DNA of 64,000 nucleotides from [Eubacterium] yurii (GCA_900167215.1 FUZS01000008.1:1-64000); one strand, 5' to 3'; counted from the stretch's first letter, positions 32,794 through 42,983 are shown. Notes: a model not told the origin generated them from the sequence alone. Numbers and translations are program-made.

Positions 32794-34608
32794 TTATTTT
32801 TTTAATTCTGCTACTGTAGTTTTTGTCTTTTTATCCCAATAAACCTTGTAGCCGTTTTTTTCCATAGTTGCTTTGAAAGGAACATAGTTTTGATCTGTAT
32901 CGATTTGATTCATCAATACTTCGTCTTCCATCATTTCTGTTGGAAGATATAAAGTGCCTTTTACAAACTTAGTTTCAACTTTTAGAGCCGGAGCAACTTC
33001 ACCCTTATAATATACTCTTAGTTCTTTTGTGCTTGGTTTTACTGTTACTTTGTAAGGTTTTTCTTCAGGATAAGTAGGAGCTGCAGCTTTTTTTGTTGAA
33101 GCTGTTAATACACCTGTCTTAGAGTCAACAGCAACTGTGTAGCCGTTTTTTTCCATAGTTGCCTTGAAAGGAACATAGTTTTGTTCAGTATCGAGTAGTT
33201 TCATCAATACTTCATCTTCCATCATTTGAGTAGGAAGATAAACTACGCCTTTTTCAGTCTTAGTTTCAACTTTTAGAGCCGGAGCAACTTCGCCTTTATA
33301 ATATACTTTTAATTCTTTTTTGTTAGGATCCAATGTTACCTTATAAGGTTTTTCTTCAGGTAAATTTGTTTCATTAAAAGTTGTTGTAGACATTTTGTCT
33401 GATTTTGTTTCTTCAACCTTTGTTTCTTGTTCTTTTACATCTTTTTTATCAAATACAGGACCTTGTTCAGAAAGCTTCTTTTCTTCATCTTTCATCTTTT
33501 TGATGTCTTTTTTAAGCTTTTCGTCTTCTTCCTTAACATATTTTACTATGTCGAAAACTTCAACATCTGTAGGAACAGTTAAATCAACTTTTTCCATCTT
33601 CTTAGAAGTAGCATTTGAAGTTAGTGTTGCAGATACTACCATAGGTTTTGTGTATTTTGTTCCTTCTGACATTTCAGTAATTCTATTCAAGTCAAGAGAT
33701 AATTTAAATGTAACTTTTTGTGAATAATCTTCTTTGCCGAAGTTCTCTTCAACTGAAAGTTTTGAGCCTGCTATAACTTTTTTAATCTTAGGAAGTGTCG
33801 GTTCAACTTCTTTTTCCCATTGAGTTAAGGCTTCTTTCATAGATTTTTTGAACTTTGCTTCAGTCATAGTGCTGTCTGATTTTTTCATTTCAGCAAGTAA
33901 GTCAACACCGTATACATCTTTGTACATATTTAGGAAAGTTTCTGGGTTTTTAAGTGTATATTTTATATAAGCGTTAGTCACATCCACCATCTTGTCTGAA
34001 TTCCAGTCAAGTTTGTATGTGTCAGCATCTTTAGTAAGACCCATATCAACGCCTATATCTATCTTACTTAGATAGTTGAACATCTTTTCAGAAGTTTCTT
34101 TTGATGTGCTTTGTTCCATTATACTCTTGTAGAAATTAGCATCTACTCCCATTGAGTCTGCAAGAACCTTGTCAAAAGTCATCTTTACAAAGTCTTTTTT
34201 AGTCTGTTTGGCGTATCCTGATTCAGCCATGTACATATTGAATACATCTTTGTTTATATAGAAGTCATTCTTGCTGAAAAACATTGTAAATTCAGGGATT
34301 TTAAGATCTTTGAAAGCTGAAGATGTAAATTTAGCATTTATCTTGCCAAGTACAGCATCAGTGTCGATAGCAGTATCGAGTTTCAAGTTGTAATCTGTCG
34401 AAAACTCCTTGTATTCATCGCCCAAGGCTTTCAAGTCCAAGTTAAGATTCAAATCTACCTTTGATTCTGCTTTGTTCCACGAAGCAACGTTCTTCATAGC
34501 ATCAAAGTAAGAGTTGCTTACTTCATCAGCTTTTGATGGAGTAAAAAACGCCATACCAAGTACCATGGCACCGGATAAAACCAGTGACGTAAGTTTTTTA
34601 AGTTTCAT
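32794..34608 (-). CDS. Secreted protein with two C-terminal stalk-like repeats
   Basis: A 604-residue exported protein of unknown function. The signal peptide is KKLTSLVLSGAMVLGMAFF with cleavage after SKA. Residues ~25-350 form a large mixed domain beginning DEVSNSYFDAMKNVASW, a pattern seen in clostridial stalk-domain proteins. A highly charged Lys/Glu linker (~360-410) follows. Two direct repeats of about 88 residues end the protein; each has EEKPYKVT, YYKGEVAPALKVETK, YLPT.MMEDEVLM and QNYVPFKATMEKNGY. They are also near identical in DNA, so the duplication is recent or kept uniform. I chose ATG 34608, with AAGGAGGA upstream. The gene is transcribed alone. Confidence 0.75.
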   Translation of the reverse strand: MKLKKLTSLVLSGAMVLGMAFFTPSKADEVSNSYFDAMKNVASWNKAESKVDLNLNLDLKALGDEYKEFSTDYNLKLDTAIDTDAVLGKINAKFTSSAFKDLKIPEFTMFFSKNDFYINKDVFNMYMAESGYAKQTKKDFVKMTFDKVLADSMGVDANFYKSIMEQSTSKETSEKMFNYLSKIDIGVDMGLTKDADTYKLDWNSDKMVDVTNAYIKYTLKNPETFLNMYKDVYGVDLLAEMKKSDSTMTEAKFKKSMKEALTQWEKEVEPTLPKIKKVIAGSKLSVEENFGKEDYSQKVTFKLSLDLNRITEMSEGTKYTKPMVVSATLTSNATSKKMEKVDLTVPTDVEVFDIVKYVKEEDEKLKKDIKKMKDEEKKLSEQGPVFDKKDVKEQETKVEETKSDKMSTTTFNETNLPEEKPYKVTLDPNKKELKVYYKGEVAPALKVETKTEKGVVYLPTQMMEDEVLMKLLDTEQNYVPFKATMEKNGYTVAVDSKTGVLTASTKKAAAPTYPEEKPYKVTVKPSTKELRVYYKGEVAPALKVETKFVKGTLYLPTEMMEDEVLMNQIDTDQNYVPFKATMEKNGYKVYWDKKTKTTVAELKK

Positions 34609-34737
34609 CATATCCTCCTTTTTAATTATATGTAAGATTAAGAAATCTTGCATATTAATAATGAATTTCTTAAATTCTATGTTTTCATTATACACTTACA
34701 TTAAAAAAAAGTATACTTACAAATTCTTTACAAAATA

Positions 34738-35502
34738 TTAATTATTTATTAAACATTGAATAAACTCTTCTAAATTTTTGAAATTCGTGCCAAAACTTTG
34801 TGGCCTTTTGATAACTATGCAGGAAATGTCGCAAGAAATTGATGCCTGTATCTTTTCATCATATCCTCCGGCAGTTCCGCTTTGCTTGGTGATGATGACA
34901 TCAGCATTACAATATTTTATAGTGGCTATATTCATATCCAGTGAGAAAGGCCCCTGCATTGCTATTATATTTTTAGAAGGAAATGAAGCCTCCTCAAGCA
35001 TTTTTATCTGCTCACTTCGAGGAAGTATTCTTATATAAAGTTGTGGGAAATTTGCATATACATAGTCAAAGGCGTTATTTATTCCTGTTGTAAGCAGTAT
35101 TTTTTGAAAGTTTTTTTCCTTTGCCAGACTTATAGCCTCGCTATGAGAGTTTACATAGAAAATATTTTTATCGGCATTTTTGTAGTTTATATTTGTGTTT
35201 TTCCTTTCGTATCTGAAGTATGGGATATTTAGTTTTTTAGATATTTCAAGGGCATTTTTTGACACATTTTGTGCATAGGGATGAGAGATATCGGCTATCT
35301 TTTTGATATTATATTCCTTGCAAAACTCCTCCATTTGACTTTCATCCATACTTTTTTGCAAAAGATAGGGCGAAAATTTTGCAAATTCCTCCAAGCCATA
35401 CTTTGTAGCCACAGTTATAATGATGTCTTTTTTATTACTTAGCAGTTTTTCTGCTGTTTCAAATGTCTCTGTTGTTCCGCCAATTATCCAGATTTTACTC
35501 AT
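34738..35502 (-). CDS. cobK: Precorrin-6A/cobalt-precorrin-6A reductase
   Basis: A 254-residue CobK/CbiJ enzyme that reduces a double bond of the corrin precursor with NAD(P)H. The nucleotide-binding start IWIIGGTTETFETAEKLL, the central ISHPYAQNVSKNALEIS, and ITKQSGTAGGYDEKIQAS near the C-terminus are family motifs. The start ATG 35502 (AGAGGA upstream) overlaps the last eight bases of cobJ, so the two are translationally coupled. Only two cobalamin genes lie here; the rest of the pathway must be elsewhere or missing. Confidence 0.92.
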   Translation of the reverse strand: MSKIWIIGGTTETFETAEKLLSNKKDIIITVATKYGLEEFAKFSPYLLQKSMDESQMEEFCKEYNIKKIADISHPYAQNVSKNALEISKKLNIPYFRYERKNTNINYKNADKNIFYVNSHSEAISLAKEKNFQKILLTTGINNAFDYVYANFPQLYIRILPRSEQIKMLEEASFPSKNIIAMQGPFSLDMNIATIKYCNADVIITKQSGTAGGYDEKIQASISCDISCIVIKRPQSFGTNFKNLEEFIQCLINN

Positions 35503-36235
35503 TAAATTCCTCTTTGTACTTTGTTTCATATCCACGTTTTGTTATAATCTTTCCATTTTTTATATAGCTGGAGTCATTACCTACTATTACTATTGAGTGC
35601 ATGTCCACAAGATTATAGTCTATGCTGTCAAGAGTAGTAATATATATCTCCTGCTCACTGTCATAGGCTTTTTTTACTATGCCTACAGGAGTTTTTGCCT
35701 TCTTATATTTAAGTAGAATCTCAACTGCATTTTTCAAATAATCAGCTCTTTTTTTACTCTTGGGATTGTAAAATGAGATGACAAAGTCAGCCATTGCGGC
35801 ACATTCCACACGCCTGTATATGACTTCGATTGGTGTAAGCAAGTCGCTAAGAGAAATAGAACAGCTGTCATGCATAATAGGTGCTCCAAGTAAGGAAGAT
35901 GCAAGAGTGGAAGAAGTAACACCGGGGATGATGGTTACAGGCAGATTTTCGTCTGCAAGTTCCAATATAAGTCCTGACATTGCGTATATACCGCTGTCTC
36001 CGGAGCAGATGACGCTGACATTTTTACCGCTTTTTGCAAATTCAACAGCTTTTTTACATCTTTGAATTTCTCCTGTCATAGTAGTGGAGTATATCTCCTG
36101 ATTATCCAGCAAATTTTCTATTTGTTTTACATATTTATCATAGCCGACTATGATGTCAGACTTTTGTATGGCGTCATAACAGGCAAAGGTCATATTTTCC
36201 TTTGTTCCTGAGCCTATACCAAGTACATATAGCAT
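35495..36235 (-). CDS. cobJ: Precorrin-3B C17-methyltransferase (CobJ/CbiH)
   Basis: A 246-residue SAM-dependent tetrapyrrole methylase that contracts the corrin ring. The N-terminal LYVLGIGSGTKENMTFACYDAI, VICSGDSGIYAMSGLILEL and PGVTSSTLASSLLGAPIMHD match the family, with SFYNPKSKKRADYL typical of CobJ. AAGGAGG precedes ATG. It starts nine bases after the zupT stop codon and overlaps cobK, giving a zupT-cobJ-cobK operon. Confidence 0.94.
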   Translation of the reverse strand: MLYVLGIGSGTKENMTFACYDAIQKSDIIVGYDKYVKQIENLLDNQEIYSTTMTGEIQRCKKAVEFAKSGKNVSVICSGDSGIYAMSGLILELADENLPVTIIPGVTSSTLASSLLGAPIMHDSCSISLSDLLTPIEVIYRRVECAAMADFVISFYNPKSKKRADYLKNAVEILLKYKKAKTPVGIVKKAYDSEQEIYITTLDSIDYNLVDMHSIVIVGNDSSYIKNGKIITKRGYETKYKEEFNE

Positions 36236-36244
36236 AAATCCTCC

Positions 36245-37111
36245 TTAAGATAATAACAACAGGCTGATAGCCATGACAGCCATACCGCTGATGACTCCAT
36301 ATATTGCAATGTGATGTTCACCGTATTTTTCAGCTGTAGGTAGCAGTTCATCTAATGATATATATACCATAATTCCTGCAATCATGGAAAAAACTATGCC
36401 CATTACAGTATTGTTCAAAAAAGGTAAGAGTATAAGACCGCCAATAAGAGCACCTACAGGCTCTGCTATTCCGGATAAAAAGGCAAGAATTATCGCCTTT
36501 TTCCTGTCGTTTGTAGCATAGTATACAGGTATAGCTACAGATATGCCTTCAGGTATATTGTGTATGGCTATGGCTATAGCTATAGTAATACCAAGCTGAG
36601 GATTGCCAAGAGTAGATATGAATGTAGCCATACCTTCCGGGAAGTTGTGTATAGCTATTGCAAGAGCTGAAAAAATACCTGTTCTCTTGAGAGCTGCATC
36701 TTCTTTTTCCTTGAACATCTTAGTTAGTGCTATACATTCTTCAGAATTTTGGTCTATTCTACAGGCTGTCTCAAGCTCTGTAATATTGACCATTTCGTGG
36801 GGGTTACTTTCTTGAGGTATGAGTTTATCAATAATTCCTATGATTGCCACTCCTGCAAAAAATGATAAGACCGAAATTATCTGTCCCTTTTTATCACCCA
36901 TTGTAGATATAAGATGCTTACTGCCCTCATCGAAAATTTCAACAAAGGACACATATATCATTACACCAGCTGAAAATCCCAATGAGGCTGCTAAAAATTT
37001 CATATTTGTAATCTTCGCCTTTAATACTGCTATTCCACCAAGTCCGGTAGAGACTCCGGCAAAAAGTGTCAGCAAAAAGGCAAAGGCTATATTTGATATT
37101 GACAGATTCAT
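36245..37111 (-). CDS. zupT: ZIP-family divalent metal transporter (ZupT type)
   Basis: A 288-residue inner-membrane permease with eight membrane helices that brings in Zn2+ and related divalent metals. The metal-site helices read AIAIHNFPEGMATFIS (helix 4) and AIHNIPEGISVAIPVYYA (helix 5), the ZIP His/Glu pattern. The N-terminal FAGVSTGLGGIAVL and C-terminal PVGALIGGLILLPFL also fit. Because it heads an operon with cobJ and cobK, cobalt may be the main substrate here; that is inferred from context. AAGGAGG precedes ATG, and a Fur-family gene lies 185 bases upstream on the same strand. Confidence 0.93.
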   Translation of the reverse strand: MNLSISNIAFAFLLTLFAGVSTGLGGIAVLKAKITNMKFLAASLGFSAGVMIYVSFVEIFDEGSKHLISTMGDKKGQIISVLSFFAGVAIIGIIDKLIPQESNPHEMVNITELETACRIDQNSEECIALTKMFKEKEDAALKRTGIFSALAIAIHNFPEGMATFISTLGNPQLGITIAIAIAIHNIPEGISVAIPVYYATNDRKKAIILAFLSGIAEPVGALIGGLILLPFLNNTVMGIVFSMIAGIMVYISLDELLPTAEKYGEHHIAIYGVISGMAVMAISLLLLS

Positions 37112-37295
37112 CTATTCCTCCTTAAAATAATTAATCCTAATATCAATGAGACATAAGGATATTTTTTGCTGTATATTTGATTTTTATATTATGCAAGACC
37201 ATATAATAGCAGATTATATATAATAAGCTAAAATCAAATCACAGTTAAGGAGAAATATTAATGATATATAGGTAGAAAATCTTCTATCTTAATAA

Positions 37296-37700
37296 TTAAT
37301 TATTGCAGTCATTGCATATACCACGAAACAAAACTTCCTGTTCCTTGACTATAAAACCCTTATTATTTTCTTCAAAATATTCTTTGATAGAAGGCATATT
37401 ATATATTTTCTTGCATTTGACACATTCAAAATGAACGTGTTCGCCCAAGGTAGTCTCATACTTATACTCGCCGTTTTGCATTCTGACAAAAGACACTATG
37501 TTTTTTTCTTTGAAAAGGTTCAATGTATTGTAAATAGTGGCGAGAGAAATATTGTGCTCGCTGTTTCTAAAATGCTCAAAAATATCGTCTGCTGTCAGAT
37601 GTGTGACATTGCTGGTGTTAAGATAATTAAGTATCAAAAGTCTATGTTTTGAAGGCTTTATACCATTGTTTTGCATCTGCATTTGTTCGGTTTCAAACAT
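37296..37700 (-). CDS. Fur-family metal-responsive repressor (Fur/PerR group)
   Basis: A 134-residue winged-helix repressor. The DNA-binding domain (~1-80) has KPSKHRLLILNYL and LATIYNTLNLFKEKNIV. The metal region has HVHFECVKCKKIY and a second CxxC at the C-terminus (CNDCN), giving a four-Cys structural zinc site. At the position of PerR's peroxide-sensing Asp85 I read Glu (KYETT), which favours Fur over PerR, but this is alignment by eye. ATG 37700 is preceded by GGGAGG; the in-frame upstream start lacks a ribosome-binding site. A perfect palindrome at 37769-37785 suggests autoregulation. It may also control the zupT-cob operon downstream. Confidence 0.88.
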   Translation of the reverse strand: MFETEQMQMQNNGIKPSKHRLLILNYLNTSNVTHLTADDIFEHFRNSEHNISLATIYNTLNLFKEKNIVSFVRMQNGEYKYETTLGEHVHFECVKCKKIYNMPSIKEYFEENNKGFIVKEQEVLFRGICNDCNN

Positions 37701-37768
37701 TACAATCCTCCCTTTGAGCAATATTATTCTACCCTAAAAAAATAAATTTAATAAAATACAATACAATA

Positions 37769-37785
37769 ATTAGAATTATTCTAAT
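37769..37785. promoter_or_regulatory. Fur/PerR-type operator
   Basis: ATTAGAATTATTCTAAT is a perfect 8-1-8 inverted repeat, the same layout as Fur and PerR boxes, within a longer imperfect palindrome (CAATA...AATTG). It lies 69 bases upstream of the regulator's start codon. Confidence 0.65.
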
Positions 37786-38024
37786 AATTGTATCACTAAT
37801 AATAATTGTTGTCAATTCAAATTGCTTTCGCTAAGATATATTTTAGAAAAAGTGAAATAAAAATATTGTATATTTTTTCAATTAAAAGGCAATTTTTTCT
37901 AATTATATATTGTCAATTTTTTTGATTTATGATAAAATCATCATTGCAAATTGTGTGATTTATGGAATATCTGTAGTCTTGATTTGTCTACAGATTGTAA
38001 AATCAGATGTTGGAGGTGATATTT

Positions 38025-38252
38025 TTGAAGACAGGACTTATTATATTAGAGATGATAGTCAGTGTAGCACTTATATTCAGTATAATGTTGCAATCAGGTC
38101 GTGATGCCGGTTTTTCTGGAGCGGTGTCAGGTATGAGTGATAATCTTTCAGGCAATAAGGCAAAGGGTTTGGACGAATTTTATAAAAAGATAACATCTGT
38201 TACCGCTATATTATTCATACTTTTGTCCATAGCTTTGGTAGCTATTCATTAG
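38025..38252 (+). CDS. secG: SecG, preprotein translocase subunit
   Basis: A 75-residue protein with two membrane helices (ILEMIVSVALIFSIMLQSGR and TAILFILLSIALVAIH) joined by a Gly/Ser-rich loop (AGFSGAVSGMSDNLSG), the SecG pattern. It supports SecYEG translocation, alongside the SecDF and YajC encoded at 29.9-32.5 kb. The preferred start is TTG 38025, seven bases after GGAGGTG; the in-frame ATG at 38007 would put that site inside the gene. In many Firmicutes rnr follows secG; here the end of rnr is about 25 kb away. Confidence 0.92.
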   Translation: MKTGLIILEMIVSVALIFSIMLQSGRDAGFSGAVSGMSDNLSGNKAKGLDEFYKKITSVTAILFILLSIALVAIH

Positions 38253-38385
38253 CTTATATTTTGATATAATTAACGACCTTTTACTGTTGCATTTTCAGTG
38301 AATGTACTCCAAGTGAGGAGTATGTACATAATGACATCTTTGAAAGGTTTTTTAAGTTATATAAATAAAAATTAAAAAGGAGAAA

Positions 38386-40410
38386 ATGATGAACAGTTTA
38401 CTAATTGTTGCCATTTTGTCGGGCTTACTTGCACTGGCATTTGCCTTTTATTTGTCCGGTACTATAAATAAAGTAAGTGAGGGTACAGACAGGATGAAGG
38501 AAATATCATCTTTCATACATGAAGGTGCAATGGCGTTTTTGATGAGAGAATATAAGACTCTCATAATTTTCGTTTTGGTATTATTTGCCGTATTGACATT
38601 TGGAATTAATCTTTTGACAGGTGTTTGCTTCCTTATAGGAGCGGCTTTTTCAACTTTGGCAGGATTTTTCGGTATGAAGGTTGCTACTAAGGCTAACGTA
38701 AGGACTGCCAATGCTGCAAGAGAATCAGGAATGTCAGGAGCTCTTTCTGTTGCTTTCTCAGGCGGAGCGGTAATGGGTATGTGCGTTGTAGGACTTGGAA
38801 TGCTTGGAGTAAGCGGACTTTTCCTATTCCTTTCTACACTTGGAAGAAATGCTACAGATACAGCAGGAATACTTACAGGATTTGGACTTGGTGCGTCATC
38901 ACTTGCGCTTTTCGGTCGTGTAGGTGGAGGTATCTATACTAAGGCTGCAGACGTAGGTGCAGACCTTGTTGGTAAGGTTGAAGCAGGTATACCTGAGGAT
39001 GACCCGAGAAACCCTGCTGTTATAGCAGATAACGTCGGTGACAATGTCGGAGACGTTGCAGGTATGGGAGCAGACCTTTTCGAGTCATATGTCGGATCTA
39101 TAATATCATCTCTTGCTCTTGGTGTTACTGCATATGGAATGGCAGGAGTATACTTCCCATTATTGGTTTCAGCTGCAGGGGTAATAGCTTCAATAGTAGG
39201 CTCTATGATAGTTAAGACATCAAAAGTTTCTGATCCGAGTAAGGCTCTTAAAAACGGAACTTATGTCAGCGGTATTGTAACTATAGTAATTTCATTCTTC
39301 CTATCAAATTCACTTCTTGGCAACTATACAGGATTTGTATCAGTTGTAATAGGTATAGTGGTAGGAACTATAATCGGTCAATTAACAGAAATATATACAT
39401 CAGATGCTTATGCGAGCGTTAAGAAGATTGCACATGAATCTGAGACAGGTCCTGCAACTACAATAATATCAGGTCTTGCAGTAGGTATGATGTCTACAAT
39501 GTTCCCACTATTTTTGATAGCTGCGGCAATACTTGTAACATTTATGGTAGCCGGTCTTTACGGTATAGCTCTTGCCTCAGTTGGTATGCTTGCAACAACA
39601 GGTATGACTGTTGCAGTTGACGCTTACGGACCGATAGCGGACAATGCCGGAGGTATTGCTGAAATGTGCGGTCTGCCTCATGAAGTAAGAAATATAACTG
39701 ACAAACTTGACTCTGTAGGTAATACTACAGCAGCTATGGGTAAGGGATTTGCCATAGGTTCGGCGGCTCTTACAGCTCTTTCGCTTTTTGCATCATATAC
39801 TGCAGCTGCAAAGCTTGAAATAATTTCGCTTACAGAACCTACAGTTATAGCAGGTATGCTAATAGGCGGAATGTTGCCTTTCCTATTCTCGGCTCTAACA
39901 ATGGAGTCTGTTGGTAAGGCTGCATTTGAAATGATAGAAGAAGTTCGTTCACAATTCAGAAACAATCCAGGTATCATGGAAGGAACTCAAAAACCTGACT
40001 ATGCGAGATGCGTTGAGATATCAACATCAGCAGCATTAAAACAAATGATACTTCCAGGAGTTATAGCTGTTGTATCTCCTTTAGCAGTAGGACTGTTACT
40101 TGGTACTCCTGCTCTTGGCGGAATGTTGTCCGGTGCTTTGGTCAGCGGTGTTCTTCTTGCGATAATGATGTCAAATGCGGGCGGTGCATGGGACAATGCG
40201 AAGAAATATATAGAATCAGGACAACATGGCGGAAAAGGCTCAGAAGCTCATAAGGCTGCCGTAGTTGGAGACACTGTAGGCGATCCGTTCAAAGATACAT
40301 CAGGACCTTCAATCAATATCTTGATAAAATTGATGACTATAGTATCTTTGGTATTTGCACCAATATTTATGCAATATGGCGGAATAATCCTAAATCTTAC
40401 TGCAAAATAG
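38386..40410 (+). CDS. hppA: Membrane pyrophosphatase, K+-dependent type (Na+ and/or H+ pump)
   Basis: A 674-residue ion pump with about 16 membrane helices that uses PPi hydrolysis to move Na+ and/or H+ outward. The active site shows [20 protein letters not shown] and the [20 protein letters not shown] block, with a third Asp cluster [15 protein letters not shown] near the C-terminus. In [16 protein letters not shown] the Ala at the position that is Lys in K+-independent enzymes marks the K+-dependent class. Whether it pumps Na+ or H+ cannot be settled by eye. AAGGAGAAA precedes ATG 38386; ATG 38389 is an alternative. It has its own terminator. Confidence 0.95.
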   Translation: MMNSLLIVAILSGLLALAFAFYLSGTINKVSEGTDRMKEISSFIHEGAMAFLMREYKTLIIFVLVLFAVLTFGINLLTGVCFLIGAAFSTLAGFFGMKVATKANVRTANAARESGMSGALSVAFSGGAVMGMCVVGLGMLGVSGLFLFLSTLGRNATDTAGILTGFGLGASSLALFGRVGGGIYTKAADVGADLVGKVEAGIPEDDPRNPAVIADNVGDNVGDVAGMGADLFESYVGSIISSLALGVTAYGMAGVYFPLLVSAAGVIASIVGSMIVKTSKVSDPSKALKNGTYVSGIVTIVISFFLSNSLLGNYTGFVSVVIGIVVGTIIGQLTEIYTSDAYASVKKIAHESETGPATTIISGLAVGMMSTMFPLFLIAAAILVTFMVAGLYGIALASVGMLATTGMTVAVDAYGPIADNAGGIAEMCGLPHEVRNITDKLDSVGNTTAAMGKGFAIGSAALTALSLFASYTAAAKLEIISLTEPTVIAGMLIGGMLPFLFSALTMESVGKAAFEMIEEVRSQFRNNPGIMEGTQKPDYARCVEISTSAALKQMILPGVIAVVSPLAVGLLLGTPALGGMLSGALVSGVLLAIMMSNAGGAWDNAKKYIESGQHGGKGSEAHKAAVVGDTVGDPFKDTSGPSINILIKLMTIVSLVFAPIFMQYGGIILNLTAK

Positions 40411-40454
40411 AAAACAGTAATTGCGTGATAAAATATTAAAAATAGCAATAAATA

Positions 40455-40492
40455 AAAAATCCGATACTTCATTGCGAGGTATCGGATTTTTT
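40455..40492 (+). terminator. hppA terminator
   Basis: AAAAAATCCGATAC pairs with GTATCGGATTTTTT across 10 bases. It is symmetric, so both strands could use it. Confidence 0.9.
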
Positions 40493-40529
40493 ACTTTACT
40501 GTATTTTAATATTTCTATTTTCGTGCTAA

Positions 40530-40644
40530 TACTAATCATCAATTATTCTACCAAGCATTTATCCTAAATGACTCTATATATTGTAGAGATTTTCAAGGAT
40601 TTTTTGTAATGCAATTATATGGATGTTTAATTAAATTTTTAGTA
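40530..40644 (+). repeat. Family C variant element
   Basis: A 115 bp copy from TACTAATCATCAATTATTC to TTAATTAAATTTTTAGTA with TAA on both sides. It shares an inner section (ATGACTCTATATATTGTAGAG) with the copy at 2068-2180. Confidence 0.75.
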
Positions 40645-40665
40645 ATAATTCAAAAATATCAAAAA

Positions 40666-40778
40666 TACTAAAATCTAATAAAATAAGGATAATATATTTT
40701 CAGTGAATTTATAATTAAATCATCAATCATACATATTTTTTTAAAACTATTTATGAAGTTTATCCATAGATAATAGTA
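40666..40778 (-). repeat. Family A MITE-like element (inverted)
   Basis: Runs from TACTAAAATCTAATAAAATA to TATCCATAGATAATAGTA. The flanking triplets no longer match. Confidence 0.7.
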
Positions 40779-40915
40779 TTATAAGTCAATATGCAGTAAT
40801 TTTTTACAAAAATATACTTAAATAGTAGAAAAATCTTCAAGCAATATTGATTATTAAAGCTATAAGTGATATAATACTTGCCGTATTGAATATTTGAAAA
40901 GTTAAAGGTGATAAA

Positions 40916-41785
40916 ATGAAGATAAAAGATATATTAAGAAAAAATGTAATAAATATCTCGTTTGAGGTCTTCCCTCAAAAATACGGTCAACCTATGGAGC
41001 CAATAATAAATACAGTGGATGCCATTTCAAAACTCAATCCGGCATTTTGCTCGGTGACTTACGGTGCCAACGGTGGAGCAAGTGAAAACACTGTAAAGGT
41101 AGCAAGTCACATCAAAAATGAGCTTAAAACAGACGTATTGGCACATCTTACTTGTGTATCTTCAAGTAAGGACGACATAGACGAAAAGTTGTGTGATATA
41201 AAAAATAACAATATAGAAAATATCCTTGCCCTAAGAGGGGATATAATGGATAAGGATAAATTTGAGCAAAAAAAGGATTTGCTTTACGCCAGCGAACTCA
41301 TCGAGTATATAAAGGACAACTATGACTTTTGCGTAGGAGCAGCCTGCTATCCTGAGATACATCCTGAAAGTAGAAATAAGGACACTGATTTAGCGTTTTT
41401 GAAGCTTAAACAGGAAGTAGGAGCAGATTTTTTAACTACTCAGATGTTTTTTGACAACAGTATATTCTACAGATTTATGTACAGACTACGCAGTATAGGA
41501 GTGAAGATTCCGGTTATAGCAGGTATAATGCCTGTTACCAATGTGACTCAGCTTAGCAGGATAAAACAGCTGTCAAATGCGGACATACCGGCAAAATTTA
41601 TGTCTATAGCAGATAAATTCGAAAATGACAAGGAATCTATGAAACAAGCAGGGATTATATATGCCTGCAACCAAATCATAGACCTTATATCAAATGATGT
41701 CAACAACATACACATCTATACAATGAATAATGCAAGTGTGGCTAAGGAAATTACAAAAAATCTTTCTCATATCATAAATCAATAA
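40916..41785 (+). CDS. metF: 5,10-methylenetetrahydrofolate reductase
   Basis: A 289-residue flavin-dependent TIM-barrel enzyme that makes 5-methyl-THF for methionine synthesis or one-carbon metabolism. Motifs include ISFEVFPQK near the N-terminus, SVTYGANGGASENTV, HLTCVSSSKDDID, ILALRGDI and GAACYPEIHPES, then QMFFDNSIFYRF. AAAGGTGATAAA precedes ATG. No partner gene is adjacent; msrAB follows after 76 bases. Confidence 0.95.
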   Translation: MKIKDILRKNVINISFEVFPQKYGQPMEPIINTVDAISKLNPAFCSVTYGANGGASENTVKVASHIKNELKTDVLAHLTCVSSSKDDIDEKLCDIKNNNIENILALRGDIMDKDKFEQKKDLLYASELIEYIKDNYDFCVGAACYPEIHPESRNKDTDLAFLKLKQEVGADFLTTQMFFDNSIFYRFMYRLRSIGVKIPVIAGIMPVTNVTQLSRIKQLSNADIPAKFMSIADKFENDKESMKQAGIIYACNQIIDLISNDVNNIHIYTMNNASVAKEITKNLSHIINQ

Positions 41786-41861
41786 AATATCACCTATTCT
41801 TAAAGTTTTGATATATCGCTTGATTTTTATTTTGAAAATATCAATAAATTAGGGGGTAGGT

Positions 41862-42983
41862 ATGAAATACGTGATTTTAATGTTATCTATGGCTTTATTT
41901 ATAGTGCTTTTTTCAAATTTTGCAGGCACTACCGGTCATAACAGTTTAAATAAAATCCAAAAAGGTGCAGATTTTGCACAGAATAAAACAGGAGAAAACA
42001 AAAAAATGGAAAATCCGAACAAGGGCATAGATTATTCAAAAGTAAAACTTGAAAAGATATATCTTGCCGGAGGTTGCTTTTGGGGAGTGGAAGAATACAC
42101 ATCTCGTATATATGGAGTAGCCGATACTATCAGCGGATATGCTAACGGCAAGACATCCAATCCGACTTATGAACAGCTCAAAACTACAGGACACGCTGAG
42201 ACAGTGGAAGTCAGCTATGATCCAGGCAGAGTATCTCTAAGAGAGATAATAAAGAGATATTTGAAGATAATAGACCCTACAAGCGTGAATAAACAGGGAA
42301 ATGACGTAGGTACTCAGTACAGAACAGGCATATACTATGTCGATGAAAATCAAAAAGACGAAATAAAGGCAATATTGGACGAAGAACAAAAGAAATACAG
42401 CAAAAAAATAGTGGTGGAAGTAGAGCCTCTTAAAGATTTTACAAAGGCAGAAGACTATCATCAGGACTATCTTGCCAACAATCCTACAGGTTACTGCCAC
42501 ATAGATTTAAATAAGGCATACGAGCCTTATGTAGACGATGAAAAGTATAAAAAACCTTCAAAACAGGAAGTAAAAGATAAACTAAGCCAACTTCAATATG
42601 AAGTTACTCAAAAAAACGGCACTGAGAGAGCTTTTTCCAATGAATACTGGGATAATGAGGCAAAGGGAATATATGTAGATATAGTCACAGGAGAGCCGCT
42701 TTTTGTTTCAAGTGACAAGTTTAATTCAAACTGTGGGTGGCCATCATTTTCTAAACCCATTGACAAGGATGTAGTGGGATATAAAAGTGATACTTCTCAC
42801 AATATGGACAGAACGGAAGTCAGGAGTAGAGTGGGAGATTCACATTTAGGTCATGTTTTTGAAGACGGACCAAAGGAGCTTGGAGGACTCAGATACTGTA
42901 TCAACAGTGCGGCTCTTAGGTTCATACCGCTTGAAGATATGGATAAAGAAGGCTATGGAGAGTTCAAATATCTTGTAAAGTAA
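41862..42983 (+). CDS. msrAB: Membrane-anchored MsrA-MsrB fusion, methionine sulfoxide reductase
   Basis: A 373-residue bifunctional repair enzyme. An N-terminal hydrophobic segment ([19 protein letters not shown]) suggests export or anchoring outside the membrane. MsrA (~65-215) has the catalytic [14 protein letters not shown] and YHQDYL; it reduces S-sulfoxides. MsrB (~235-360) has [29 protein letters not shown] and the catalytic [11 protein letters not shown]; it reduces R-sulfoxides. The zinc-binding CxxC pairs of some MsrB proteins are not visible. An extracytoplasmic reductant would be needed. GGGGG precedes ATG. pncB begins 10 bases after the stop codon, so the two are probably co-transcribed. 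Confidence 0.94.
   Translation: MKYVILMLSMALFIVLFSNFAGTTGHNSLNKIQKGADFAQNKTGENKKMENPNKGIDYSKVKLEKIYLAGGCFWGVEEYTSRIYGVADTISGYANGKTSNPTYEQLKTTGHAETVEVSYDPGRVSLREIIKRYLKIIDPTSVNKQGNDVGTQYRTGIYYVDENQKDEIKAILDEEQKKYSKKIVVEVEPLKDFTKAEDYHQDYLANNPTGYCHIDLNKAYEPYVDDEKYKKPSKQEVKDKLSQLQYEVTQKNGTERAFSNEYWDNEAKGIYVDIVTGEPLFVSSDKFNSNCGWPSFSKPIDKDVVGYKSDTSHNMDRTEVRSRVGDSHLGHVFEDGPKELGGLRYCINSAALRFIPLEDMDKEGYGEFKYLVK

Noticed and set aside
37910-38104. 64-codon ORF overlapping secG
   Set aside because: It overlaps secG in another frame and lacks a ribosome-binding site.
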